Positions 19,415 to 27,182 of a DNA stretch of 64,000 nt are shown here, one piece after another. The DNA lies in NCBI GenBank assembly GCA_025210805.1, contig JAOAQX010000007.1:1-64000 (forward strand), given 5' to 3'. Each line of letters starts with the position of its first letter. The first letter of the stretch is position 1. Both the position numbers and the translations under genes were made by a program. Origin of the DNA: Flavobacteriales bacterium (lineage in GTDB: Bacteria; Bacteroidota; Bacteroidia; Flavobacteriales; CAJXXR01). Below the pieces are notes generated by a model. It saw only the letters and a list, made by a program, of their open reading frames with translations. It did no database searches and had not been told where the DNA came from.

Positions 19415-19786
19415 ATGGGAGAGAGATTACGTTATTCAGATGCAGAACTACAAGAGTTTAAAGAATTAATTAACAGTAAGATTGATTCAGCAAAAAATGA
19501 TATTAGAATATTAAAAGGTGCCTTCGTTCAAGAAAACGGAACAAATGATACTTATTCATCAGCCAATTCTTATGAAGATGGTGCAGGAACACTTGCCAAA
19601 GAAAACAACTCAATTCTTATTGCAAGACAGGAAAAATTTGTCAGAGACCTTGAACTTGCCCTTATCAGAATAGAAAACAAAACCTACGGGATTTGTAAAG
19701 TAACCAAAAAGCTCATACAAAAGGAACGCTTGAAACTTGTACCTCACGCTACCATGAGTATTGAAGCTAAAAACATGAGAGGATAA
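19415..19786 (+). CDS. TraR/DksA-like protein without an intact zinc finger
   Basis: A 123-residue protein of the Bacteroidota TraR/DksA group. The N-terminal half is a coiled-coil hairpin (YSDAELQEFKELINSKIDSAKND and ARQEKFVRDLELALIRIENK). The C-terminal part YGICKVTKKLIQKERLKLVPHA aligns with the DksA zinc finger but retains only one Cys, so zinc binding by four Cys is not possible. DksA-type proteins enter the RNA polymerase secondary channel and modulate transcription with ppGpp. Whether this branch does so is inference. It lies 21 nt after ileS and 6 nt before lspA, an arrangement I know from other Bacteroidota. Confidence 0.85.
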   Translation: MGERLRYSDAELQEFKELINSKIDSAKNDIRILKGAFVQENGTNDTYSSANSYEDGAGTLAKENNSILIARQEKFVRDLELALIRIENKTYGICKVTKKLIQKERLKLVPHATMSIEAKNMRG

Positions 19787-19792
19787 ATTATT

Positions 19793-20395
19793 TTGAAAAA
19801 AACTTGGTGGATAGTTATAGCCATTTTATTGGTAGATCAGTTGAGCAAAATTTGGGTGAAAACCCAGATGTTGCTCCATGAAAAAATCGTTATTCTAGAT
19901 TGGTTTCACATTCACTTTGTGGAAAACAACGGAATGGCTTTCGGAACAGAGTTTCTTCCTAAAATCGTGTTAAGTCTCTTCAGAATTGTAATGATAGGAG
20001 GACTTATCTGGCTACTTAGGAAAATGTATCAAAAGAATGCTCCTGGGATTATCACCACTGCATTTAGCATGGTATTGGCTGGTGCCATCGGAAATATCTT
20101 AGACGGAATGTTCTATGGTGTTCTCTTTACCGAAAGTACCCCCTTTAGTTTAGCAAATTTTACAAGCTCCGAAGGTTATTCTAGCTTTCTGTATGGAAAA
20201 GTAGTCGATATGCTTTCGTTTCCGCTTTGGGAAGGAACACTTCCTAATTGGATTCCCTTTGTGGGAGGTTCTTATTACGAGTTTTTTCGCTATATTTTCA
20301 ATATTGCTGACTCCGCAATTACCGTTGCATTTTTTATTTTATTAATCTATAATAAAAAAATGAGTCAAGCTTTTAGACTCATTGAGAAAAAATAA
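19793..20395 (+). CDS. lspA: lipoprotein signal peptidase (signal peptidase II)
   Basis: A 200-residue LspA that cleaves signal peptides of lipidated prolipoproteins in the inner membrane. Four hydrophobic segments and the conserved boxes VENNGMAFG, AGAIGNILDGMFYG and VVDMLSF...FNIADSAITVAFFI are present. The catalytic Asp pair would be the Asp of VVDM and the Asp of IADSA. It is longer than the E. coli enzyme because of the insertion normal in Bacteroidota. The start is TTG: no ATG exists between the preceding stop and the first helix. Several lipoproteins in this window are likely substrates. Confidence 0.93.
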   Translation: MKKTWWIVIAILLVDQLSKIWVKTQMLLHEKIVILDWFHIHFVENNGMAFGTEFLPKIVLSLFRIVMIGGLIWLLRKMYQKNAPGIITTAFSMVLAGAIGNILDGMFYGVLFTESTPFSLANFTSSEGYSSFLYGKVVDMLSFPLWEGTLPNWIPFVGGSYYEFFRYIFNIADSAITVAFFILLIYNKKMSQAFRLIEKK

Positions 20396-20453
20396 TTTTC
20401 TACTATCAAAAAATACCACTGGACTTTCAAAAAACCATTTTGGTCGTAATTCA

Positions 20454-20483
20454 TTGCTATTGAGTAAATTTTTGTTAAATTTG
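20454..20483 (+). promoter_or_regulatory. consensus promoter of the small membrane-protein gene
   Basis: TTG (20454-20456), 19 bases, then TAAATTTG (20476-20483): an exact match to the Bacteroidota consensus, 18 nt before the ATG at 20502. Confidence 0.75.
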
Positions 20484-20501
20484 CCTTATTAGTATCAGAT
20501 A

Positions 20502-20738
20502 ATGAACAAGAATCAAAAAAATAAACGGTTATTTTATCCATTCATTTTAGCAATTATGGCTTTCTTGATGTGGAATATCAACTCCGCTTTTGACCAAAAA
20601 ACAGAAGAAGTGGTAGATGCCATTATTGAAGAAGATTTTGTTGCTGATAATCCAGTTTCCCAAAAAGACAAAAAGGTTACTTTCTTTATTAATTTCGTAA
20701 AAACGATTATTGAAAGCAAAGTGAGGATTGAACTTTGA
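20502..20738 (+). CDS. small single-helix membrane protein, unknown
   Basis: A 78-residue protein with a basic N-terminus (NKNQKNKR), one membrane helix (about residues 11-29) and an acidic segment (EEVVDAIIEEDFVADN). I recognise no family. It is supported as a real gene by its own consensus promoter 18 nt upstream and a strong terminator 18 nt downstream, so it forms a complete monocistronic unit. The opposite-strand frame here has no such signals. Confidence 0.65.
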   Translation: MNKNQKNKRLFYPFILAIMAFLMWNINSAFDQKTEEVVDAIIEEDFVADNPVSQKDKKVTFFINFVKTIIESKVRIEL

Positions 20739-20756
20739 TTAATCCCCTAATATCTC

Positions 20757-20790
20757 AAAATCAGACTTAAGTCTGATTTTTTTTTTTTTG
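20757..20790 (+). terminator. rho-independent terminator after the small membrane-protein gene
   Basis: Perfect palindrome centred at 20768/20769 (TCAGACTTAAGTCTGA, extended by flanking A and T runs) followed by 14 T. The very short loop is unusual, but the T-tract is strong. Confidence 0.8.
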
Positions 20791-20845
20791 TAAAAAATGT
20801 AGTTTCACCCTGTTCAAGATATTTTCTCTGAATGACAATTATGGG

Positions 20846-20878
20846 CAAAAAAAAAGCACCGAAATACAATTCCGATGC
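20846..20878 (-). terminator. terminator after the acyl-CoA dehydrogenase gene
   Basis: 9-bp stem on the minus strand (20878-20870 with 20864-20856, one G-U pair, loop of 5) followed by a run of T (20855-20847). It lies 26 nt after the stop codon. Confidence 0.85.
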
Positions 20879-20903
20879 TTATTTTTCTAAACTAGAATCT
20901 AGA

Positions 20904-22046
20904 CTATTCTGATAAAACAGATCTAGAAATTACAATTTTCTGAATTTCAGAAGTTCCTTCATAGATTTGAGTGATTTTTGCATCTCTCATCATTCTTTCT
21001 ACGTGATATTCTCTTACGTATCCATATCCACCATGGATTTGTACAGCCTCTGTAGTAATCGCCATTGCTTTTTCAGCAGCATATAGTTTAGCCATTGCCG
21101 AAGACTTTCCATAATCTAGATTATGGTCTTTGTCATAAGCCGCTTTTAAACACAGCAAACGTGCAGCATCTACCTCTGTAGCCATATCTGCAAGTTTAAA
21201 AGCAATTGCTTGATGCTGTGCAATTGGTTTTCCAAAAGCTTCTCTTTCCTTTGCGTAAGCTACAGAAAGATCTAGTGCTCCAGAAGCAATTCCTAAAGCT
21301 TGAGAAGCGATTCCTACTCGCCCACCTGCTAACGTTTTCATTGCGAATTTGAATCCGAATCCATCTTCTCCAATTCTATTTTCTTTAGGCACCTTTACAT
21401 CGTTAAACATCAAAGAACAAGTATCTGATGCACGAATTCCCATTTTATTTTCTTTTACACCCACAGTAAATCCTGGAGTATCTTTTTCAATAATCAAAGC
21501 ATTGATTCCTCGGTGTCCTTTATCTGTATCTGTTTGTGCAATGACTAAATAAACAGAAGCAGTAGATCCATTAGTAATCCAGTTTTTTGTTCCGTTTACC
21601 AAGTAATGATCTCCTTTATCAATAGCCGTAGTTCTTTGTGAAGTAGCATCTGATCCTGCCTCTGGTTCGCTCAAACAAAAAGCACCAATAATTTCTCCCG
21701 AAGCCAATGGCTTAAGATATTTTTGCTTTTGCTCTTCAGATCCAAAAGTTTCGAGTCCCCAACAAACCAATGAATTGTTAACAGACATTACAACAGCCGC
21801 AGAAGCATCTACTTTAGCAATTTCTTCCATTGCCAATACATAAGAAATGGTATCCATTCCTCCACCACCATATTGTGGATCTACCATCATACCAAGAAAA
21901 CCTAGCTCTCCCATTTTTTTGATTTGCTCATGTGGGAAAGTTGCATTCTCATCTCTTTCAATAACTCCTGGTAATAATTCAGCTTGTGCAAAATCTCTTG
22001 CAGCTTCCTGAATCATTTTATGTTCTTCCGTTAATTCGAAATTCAT
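20904..22046 (-). CDS. acyl-CoA dehydrogenase
   Basis: A 380-residue flavoenzyme that introduces a double bond into acyl-CoA in beta-oxidation. The family signatures are present: GAFCLSEPEAGSDATSQ, the region around KNWITNGSTAS, and QIHGGYGYVREYHVERMMRDAKITQIYEGTSEIQ at the C-terminus. The Glu of YEGTSEIQ is the catalytic base of short- and medium-chain (butyryl-CoA-type) enzymes. The length is typical. It is monocistronic, with its own consensus promoter and terminator. Substrate chain length cannot be read from sequence alone. Confidence 0.95.
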   Translation of the reverse strand: MNFELTEEHKMIQEAARDFAQAELLPGVIERDENATFPHEQIKKMGELGFLGMMVDPQYGGGGMDTISYVLAMEEIAKVDASAAVVMSVNNSLVCWGLETFGSEEQKQKYLKPLASGEIIGAFCLSEPEAGSDATSQRTTAIDKGDHYLVNGTKNWITNGSTASVYLVIAQTDTDKGHRGINALIIEKDTPGFTVGVKENKMGIRASDTCSLMFNDVKVPKENRIGEDGFGFKFAMKTLAGGRVGIASQALGIASGALDLSVAYAKEREAFGKPIAQHQAIAFKLADMATEVDAARLLCLKAAYDKDHNLDYGKSSAMAKLYAAEKAMAITTEAVQIHGGYGYVREYHVERMMRDAKITQIYEGTSEIQKIVISRSVLSE

Positions 22047-22077
22047 ATTGTTTATTTTTATAGGGTAAATAATTGAA

Positions 22078-22106
22078 CAAATTTAGTGATTTATTTTTTC
22101 TTGCAA
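22078..22106 (-). promoter_or_regulatory. consensus promoter of the acyl-CoA dehydrogenase gene
   Basis: On the minus strand, TTG (22106-22104), 18 bases, then TAAATTTG (22085-22078). The start codon at 22046 lies about 30 nt downstream. Confidence 0.75.
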
Positions 22107-22245
22107 ACGGTTTTTTTAGTCTTAAAAAGACTTGTTTCAAAAAAATAAATTAATCCCTAAAAAAAATAGTAATCAATAAATATTTGGTTTTCTTTTAATT
22201 AGGTAAAAAACAAATATTTTTATCAAAAAAAAAGCATTCACCTCC

Positions 22246-22275
22246 TTGTTTTATTGAATTCTTGGCTTATATTTG
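22246..22275 (+). promoter_or_regulatory. promoter of the tRNA-Thr-Tyr-Gly cluster
   Basis: TTG (22246-22248), 19 bases, then TATATTTG (22268-22275), an exact consensus match ending 18 nt before the first tRNA. Confidence 0.8.
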
Positions 22276-22293
22276 CCACCGCTAAAGAGCAAT

Positions 22294-22367
22294 GCCGATG
22301 TAGCTCAGCTGGCTAGAGCAGCTGATTTGTAATCAGCAGGTCGGGGGTTCGAGTCCCTTCATCGGCT
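22294..22367 (+). tRNA. tRNA-Thr (anticodon TGT)
   Basis: 74-nt cloverleaf: acceptor stem GCCGATG/CATCGGC, D-arm AGCTCAGCTGGCTAGAGC, anticodon arm CTGATTTGTAATCAG giving TGT, and T-arm GGGGGTTCGAGTCCCT. CCA is not encoded. First of three co-transcribed tRNAs. Confidence 0.97.
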
Positions 22368-22394
22368 CTTTTTGAAATAGTGAATAATACTTGA

Positions 22395-22476
22395 GGTGGG
22401 ATACTCAAGCGGTCAACGAGGACGGACTGTAAATCCGTTGGCTACGCCTTCGCAGGTTCGAATCCTGCTCCCACCA
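22395..22476 (+). tRNA. tRNA-Tyr (anticodon GTA)
   Basis: 82-nt class II tRNA with acceptor stem GGTGGGA/TCCCACC, anticodon arm ACGGACTGTAAATCCGT giving GTA, a long variable arm (TGGCTACGCCTTCGC) and T-arm AGGTTCGAATCCT. CCA is not encoded. Confidence 0.97.
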
Positions 22477-22510
22477 CAATTTTCACATCTTTTTGGCGAC
22501 AAAAACACAG

Positions 22511-22583
22511 GCGGGAATAGCTCAATTGGTAGAGCGTCAGCCTTCCAAGCTGAGGGTTGCGGGTTCGAGTCCCGTTTCCCGCT
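22511..22583 (+). tRNA. tRNA-Gly (anticodon TCC)
   Basis: 73-nt cloverleaf: acceptor stem GCGGGAA/TTCCCGC, D-arm AGCTCAATTGGTAGAGC, anticodon arm CAGCCTTCCAAGCTG giving TCC, and T-arm GCGGGTTCGAGTCCCGT. Last tRNA of the cluster; a terminator follows. Confidence 0.97.
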
Positions 22584-22590
22584 CTGATTT

Positions 22591-22621
22591 AAAAGCACTT
22601 GATTTTTCAAGTGCTTTTTTT
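22591..22621 (+). terminator. terminator of the tRNA cluster
   Basis: Inverted repeat AAAAGCACTTGA / TCAAGTGCTTTT with a 3-4 nt T loop, then a T run to 22621. It begins 8 nt after tRNA-Gly. Confidence 0.88.
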
Positions 22622-22770
22622 ATGCTTGATATTTTTTGATGGAGCTTTCAGAAAAAATTCATTGCTGGCTCATAGAAAATATGAAGATTAAAGTAATTTT
22701 AATATCTTTAACAAACGCTTTTTTTCATGATAGAAATACATTTTAGCTCTTCAATGACGCAAGTACTGCA

Positions 22771-23331
22771 GTGTCAATTATAAAAGACATAATACTTATA
22801 ATTAGCGCAATAATTTCCACAATTTTCATCATTAAAGGATTTCACAAGTGGAAAAAAGAATCATTACTTAAAAGAAAAAGTGAATTCGCCGCCAAATTAC
22901 TTTCTTCGATTTATAAATTAAGAAATGAAATGGAAAGGATACGATCACGATACGACCTAAGTAGCCCTCCTGAAAACATAAAAGAAAGCGATAGATTAAA
23001 AGAAAAATTTTCTCAACGCTATGAACATTATATCTTATATCAAAATGAATTCTTGGAGTTACTAGCTACTGCTGAAGCGTATTACGGTCGCGAGCTTCAT
23101 GATACTTGTATTAAATTTAATGGATTAATGAACGAACATAATCGCAATCTTCAAACATTCCTGCAACAAGTTGATCATAAACCAAAATATGGTACTCCAG
23201 AACATAAAGAGTATAAAAATCTCTATGAAATCATCTACCTTACTGACTCTTCAAATGAATACACTAAAGAAATCAATAATTTTATTCAACAAAACTTCTC
23301 GTTTCTCATCGATGAGATAAATTACAAATAA
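22771..23331 (+). CDS. orphan protein with N-terminal membrane helix and coiled-coil body
   Basis: A 186-residue protein with one N-terminal membrane helix (IIKDIILIISAIISTIFIIKG), a Lys/Glu-rich helical region (KWKKESLLKRKSEFAAKLL) and an otherwise helical cytoplasmic body. I recognise no family and see no catalytic motif. The start is GTG at 22771; the nearest ATG (22754) is in another frame. The gene stands alone between the tRNA cluster and polA, with about 150 bp upstream and 290 bp downstream that hold no other gene. This is a common place for accessory genes beside tRNAs. Real but of unknown role. Confidence 0.65.
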   Translation: MSIIKDIILIISAIISTIFIIKGFHKWKKESLLKRKSEFAAKLLSSIYKLRNEMERIRSRYDLSSPPENIKESDRLKEKFSQRYEHYILYQNEFLELLATAEAYYGRELHDTCIKFNGLMNEHNRNLQTFLQQVDHKPKYGTPEHKEYKNLYEIIYLTDSSNEYTKEINNFIQQNFSFLIDEINYK

Positions 23332-23456
23332 TTTTCAGCTTATTTGTACATTGACAACTTTCACAAAGTTAACCATTACAATTACATACACATATTCAGA
23401 CACTACACTCAAATTTTCTGGTAATTCAATACTACGCTACGCCTCACCATGAGTAA

Positions 23457-23476
23457 ATATCAATTACAATTGATAT
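23457..23476. repeat. short inverted repeat upstream of polA
   Basis: Perfect 9-bp arms (ATATCAATT and AATTGATAT) with a 2-bp spacer, about 140 bp before polA. It could be an operator. The AT content makes a chance palindrome quite possible. Confidence 0.35.
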
Positions 23477-23617
23477 GATTAAATACCTATATATCGACTC
23501 CACAAACTTTATAAAAACGACATAAGTAAATATACCCCTACCAGAATTCAAGCTTTTTATTTGCTTTAAAAAAATATCTCTTAACTTGCTTCTTCAATAG
23601 AAAAAATACTTTTCCCA

Positions 23618-26434
23618 ATGGAAAATCAAAAAGAGAAATTCTTTATTCTTGATGCCTTTGCATTAATTTATCGTTCTTATTTTGCTTTTGCAAAAAATCC
23701 TAGAATAAGCTCTAAAGGTGAGAATACTTCGGCAGTTTTTGGATTTATGAACACGCTTTTAGATGTTTTAGAAAAAGAAAATCCTAAATATATCGGAGTG
23801 GCTTTTGATACTTCGGGTCCTACTTTTAGGCATGAACAATATGAAGCCTACAAAGCCAATAGAGAAGCCATGCCTGAAGGAATTCAAGTGGCGATACCTA
23901 GAATTTTCTCTTTATTAGATGCCATGAAAATTCCTGTGATCAAAAAACCAGGTTTTGAAGCAGATGACATTGTAGGAACCTTGGCATGGGAATACGCTAG
24001 AGAAGATCTTGATATCTTTATGATGACACCCGATAAAGATTATGCACAGCTTATTCGCCCAAATGTATTTATGTACAAACCCGCAAGAATGGGGAAAGGT
24101 GTAGAAATATGGGGAGAAGATGAAGTTCGAGAAAAATTTGGGGTAAAAAACTGTATTGAAGTAATTGATTTTCTTGCCATGATGGGCGATTCCTCAGATA
24201 ATATCCCTGGGATACCTGGTGTGGGAGAAAAAACCGCCAAAAAACTTTTGGCACTCTATAACAACCTCGACGGATTGTATGAAAATGTTGAAGAACTCAA
24301 AGGAAAACAAAAAGAAAAAGTCATCGCAAATAAAGAGTTGGCTTATCTTTCGAAAGAGTTGGCAACCATAAAAACCGATGTTCCTCATGAGTTTAAACTG
24401 GAAGATTTCCTGAGAGAAGAATATGACAAAACTGCTTTAAGTAGTCTTTTTAAAGAATTAGAATTTTACTCGAGCGCAAAAAGACTCCAAATCAGTCTTT
24501 CTGATGTAAAAAACGGAACAATAGGAAGCAAAGGGATTCAAACCCAAAAGACAAAAATTGTTGCTCAACCCGATTTATTTTCTCAGTTTGAAACAGAAAC
24601 CGAAGATAATCAAGACATCACTGAAACACCAAACTTAAATACGGCTTCTTATAAAATTATTGAGAATGATGAGATGCTCAATGAGATGATAGAATATCTT
24701 TTTAAGTATAAAAAATATGCTTTTCAATTAGATACCTCAAGTCTCAACCCAATAGATGCAGAAATTGTAGGAATCAGTTTTTCTGCACAAGCAGGAAACG
24801 CATTCTACCTTCCTTTTCCTGAAAATCAAGAGGAATGTAAAGTCCTTTTAAGAAGAATCAAACCAATATTAAGTTATAACTGGATCAAGCGTTTTTCTTT
24901 TAAAATGAAGTATGATATTCAGGTATTTAGGAAATATGATATTTTATTGGGTGATAATATTTTTGATACAGAAATTGCACATTACCTCTTGGAACCAGAT
25001 ATGAAACATGATCTAGAAAGGTTGGCTGGTTTATATCTCAATCAAGATTTAACTACATTAGAAGAATTAGTAGGTAAAAAATCTTTTAAGGATGTTAATT
25101 TTAGAGATATTGACCAAGAAGCCAGACAAAATTATGGATTGAGCACTGTGGATGCCGTTTGCCAAATAGGAAATATCCTTGAAGAAAAAATAAAAGATCA
25201 AAAGCTCCAAAAACTTTTTGAAGAAATAGAAATGCCACTGGTAAAAGTACTGGCAACTATAGAATGGAATGGCGTTCATCTAGATACCGATAATCTCACG
25301 CTACAATCTAAAAAACTCAGTGCAAAATCTACAGAACTGAGTAAAGAAATTATCGAAATGGCAGGGGAAGATTTTAATATCGCCTCACCAAAGCAACTAG
25401 GGGTTATTCTTTTTGATAAGCTTCAACTTGATGCAAAAGCTAAAAAAACAAAATCGGGGCAATATTCTACTGCAGAACCTGTTCTATTAAAATTAAAGGC
25501 AAAACACCCAATTATTGAAAAGATTCTTGAATTCCGTGGCGTTCAAAAATTACTTTCTACATATGTGGATGCACTTCCAAAACTGATACATCCAGAAACA
25601 CAGAAAATACACACCAATTATCGTCAAACTGTGGCGGCTACGGGAAGATTGAGTTCTACAAACCCAAACCTTCAAAATATCCCTGTCCGTACAGAAGATG
25701 GAAGAAAAGTGAGAGAAGCTTTTGTTCCAAGAACTAAAAACAGAGTATTATTGGCTGCCGATTATTCTCAAATTGAACTCAGACTAATTGCCCACATGAG
25801 CCAAGACCCTGAAATGATTAAAGCCTTTAATGAAGGTTCAGATTTTCATGCTTCCACAGCTTCAAGGTTATTTAATGTTCCCCTAGATGAAGTTACTAGA
25901 ACCTACCGATCTTATGCAAAAACGGTAAATTTTGGAATCATATATGGTGTTTCTGCATTTGGCTTGAGCGAACAAACAGATTTGAGCCGAAAAGAAAGTA
26001 AAGAACTGATTCAAAATTATTACAACACCTTCCCAAGACTCAAGGAATATATTGGGGAAATGGTGAATACTGCCAGAGATACAGGATTTGTTGAAACAAT
26101 TTTTAATAGACGAAGAATCTTAAGAGATATTCATTCTCGAAATGCTGTTGTAAGAGCTCATGCCGAAAGAAATGCCGTAAATGCTCCCGTTCAAGGTTCT
26201 GCTGCCGATTTGATTAAAATTGCCATGATTGAAATACAGAAAGTGATCGAAAAAGAGCAATATGATGCTTTAATGATTCTTCAGGTACATGATGAATTGG
26301 TTTTTGATGTGTCTGAAGAAATTGCAGAAGATTTTGCCAAGAAGATACAAGAGGTCATGGAAGGCGTTTTAAAACTCAGCATTCCTTTAATTGTTGATGT
26401 AAATGAAGGGCAGAACTGGTTAGAAGCTCATTAA
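23618..26434 (+). CDS. polA: DNA polymerase I
   Basis: A 938-residue family A polymerase with three parts. The 5'-3' exonuclease covers about residues 1-290 (ILDAFALIYRSYFAF, KPGFEADDIVGTLA, GDSSDNIPGIPGVGEKTA). The 3'-5' exonuclease fold covers about 345-530. The polymerase domain runs from about 560 (TGRLSSTNPNLQNIPVRTE; motif A LAADYSQIELRLIAH; motif B around RSYAKTVNFGIIYGVSAFGL; motif C LQVHDELVFDV). The enzyme fills gaps and removes RNA primers. The proofreading site looks eroded: aligned without gaps to E. coli, D355 is Gln370, E357 is Asp372 and D501 is Thr510, while D424 is kept as Asp433. The polymerase motifs are intact. Confidence 0.96.
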   Translation: MENQKEKFFILDAFALIYRSYFAFAKNPRISSKGENTSAVFGFMNTLLDVLEKENPKYIGVAFDTSGPTFRHEQYEAYKANREAMPEGIQVAIPRIFSLLDAMKIPVIKKPGFEADDIVGTLAWEYAREDLDIFMMTPDKDYAQLIRPNVFMYKPARMGKGVEIWGEDEVREKFGVKNCIEVIDFLAMMGDSSDNIPGIPGVGEKTAKKLLALYNNLDGLYENVEELKGKQKEKVIANKELAYLSKELATIKTDVPHEFKLEDFLREEYDKTALSSLFKELEFYSSAKRLQISLSDVKNGTIGSKGIQTQKTKIVAQPDLFSQFETETEDNQDITETPNLNTASYKIIENDEMLNEMIEYLFKYKKYAFQLDTSSLNPIDAEIVGISFSAQAGNAFYLPFPENQEECKVLLRRIKPILSYNWIKRFSFKMKYDIQVFRKYDILLGDNIFDTEIAHYLLEPDMKHDLERLAGLYLNQDLTTLEELVGKKSFKDVNFRDIDQEARQNYGLSTVDAVCQIGNILEEKIKDQKLQKLFEEIEMPLVKVLATIEWNGVHLDTDNLTLQSKKLSAKSTELSKEIIEMAGEDFNIASPKQLGVILFDKLQLDAKAKKTKSGQYSTAEPVLLKLKAKHPIIEKILEFRGVQKLLSTYVDALPKLIHPETQKIHTNYRQTVAATGRLSSTNPNLQNIPVRTEDGRKVREAFVPRTKNRVLLAADYSQIELRLIAHMSQDPEMIKAFNEGSDFHASTASRLFNVPLDEVTRTYRSYAKTVNFGIIYGVSAFGLSEQTDLSRKESKELIQNYYNTFPRLKEYIGEMVNTARDTGFVETIFNRRRILRDIHSRNAVVRAHAERNAVNAPVQGSAADLIKIAMIEIQKVIEKEQYDALMILQVHDELVFDVSEEIAEDFAKKIQEVMEGVLKLSIPLIVDVNEGQNWLEAH

Positions 26435-26489
26435 AAAAATATCTTTTTGCGATTCTTATAAATCAAAGGTTAAAGTAAAAAAACAGTCT

Positions 26490-27101
26490 ATGAACAAAAA
26501 AGAATATTGGGATCATATTTACCAAACAAAAGCTTTTGAACAAGTAGGATGGTATCAAAAAAAACCTAAAATCTCTTTAGATTTTTTTGAAAAATATCAA
26601 ATCAAACACGATGCTCACATTATTGATATCGGTGGTGGAGATAGTTTTTTAGTGGACTTTTTACTGGAAAAACAGTTTAAGAATATCAGTGTTTTGGATA
26701 TCAGCTCAGATGCTATTGCTCGAGCTCAAAAACGACTAGACAACAAGAGCAATCAAGTAAATTGGATTGTAGAAAACAGTGCTTCGTTTCATCCATCTAA
26801 TCCTTATGATGCGTGGCATGATCGAGCTTCTTTTCATTTTCTTACAGAAGAAAAAGACATTACAAACTATGTAAACACAGTAAAGAATCATCTTAAAAAA
26901 GAGGGCTATTTCTTTTTAGGAACATTTTCTGAGCAAGGGCCCACAAAATGTAGTGGTTTACCCATAAAACAATATTCTATAGAAAAACTCCAAAGTCTTT
27001 TTGAACCAGAAATGAAGCTTATAGAGCACTTTGGCTATGACCATATAACTCCTTCGGGAGGAGTACAGAATTATGTTTTTGCTTGTTTTAAAATGCAATA
27101 A
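26490..27101 (+). CDS. class I SAM-dependent methyltransferase
   Basis: A 203-residue methyltransferase. It starts with NKKEYWDHIYQTKAFEQVGWYQKKPKISL, a form seen in small-molecule (tellurite/thiopurine-like) methyltransferases. SAM motif I is IIDIGGGDSFLVDFLL near residues 45-60, then VLDISSDAIARAQKRL, and post-motif WHDRASFHFLTEEKD. The substrate is unknown. It follows polA by 55 nt and ends at a shared terminator. The Trp-rich head and the HDRA motif make this branch recognisable, but I would not give it a name. Confidence 0.85.
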   Translation: MNKKEYWDHIYQTKAFEQVGWYQKKPKISLDFFEKYQIKHDAHIIDIGGGDSFLVDFLLEKQFKNISVLDISSDAIARAQKRLDNKSNQVNWIVENSASFHPSNPYDAWHDRASFHFLTEEKDITNYVNTVKNHLKKEGYFFLGTFSEQGPTKCSGLPIKQYSIEKLQSLFEPEMKLIEHFGYDHITPSGGVQNYVFACFKMQ

Positions 27102-27103
27102 AT

Positions 27104-27136
27104 AAAAAACGCTATCGAGGCTCGATAGCGTTTTTT
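27104..27136. terminator. bidirectional terminator between the methyltransferase gene and yceI
   Basis: Inverted repeat CGCTATCGA / TCGATAGCG with a 3-nt loop, flanked by AAAAAA on the left and TTTTTT on the right, so it can stop transcription from both sides. Its left A-run begins 3 nt after the methyltransferase stop codon. Confidence 0.85.
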
Positions 27137-27182
27137 CCCTGGTTGGGGTTGGTTGTGTACAGGTTACTTTTGAGTTGTATTT

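Noticed and set aside
22396-22587. Frames on both strands across tRNA-Tyr and tRNA-Gly
   Set aside because: The sequence folds into tRNAs, so the apparent peptides are not real.
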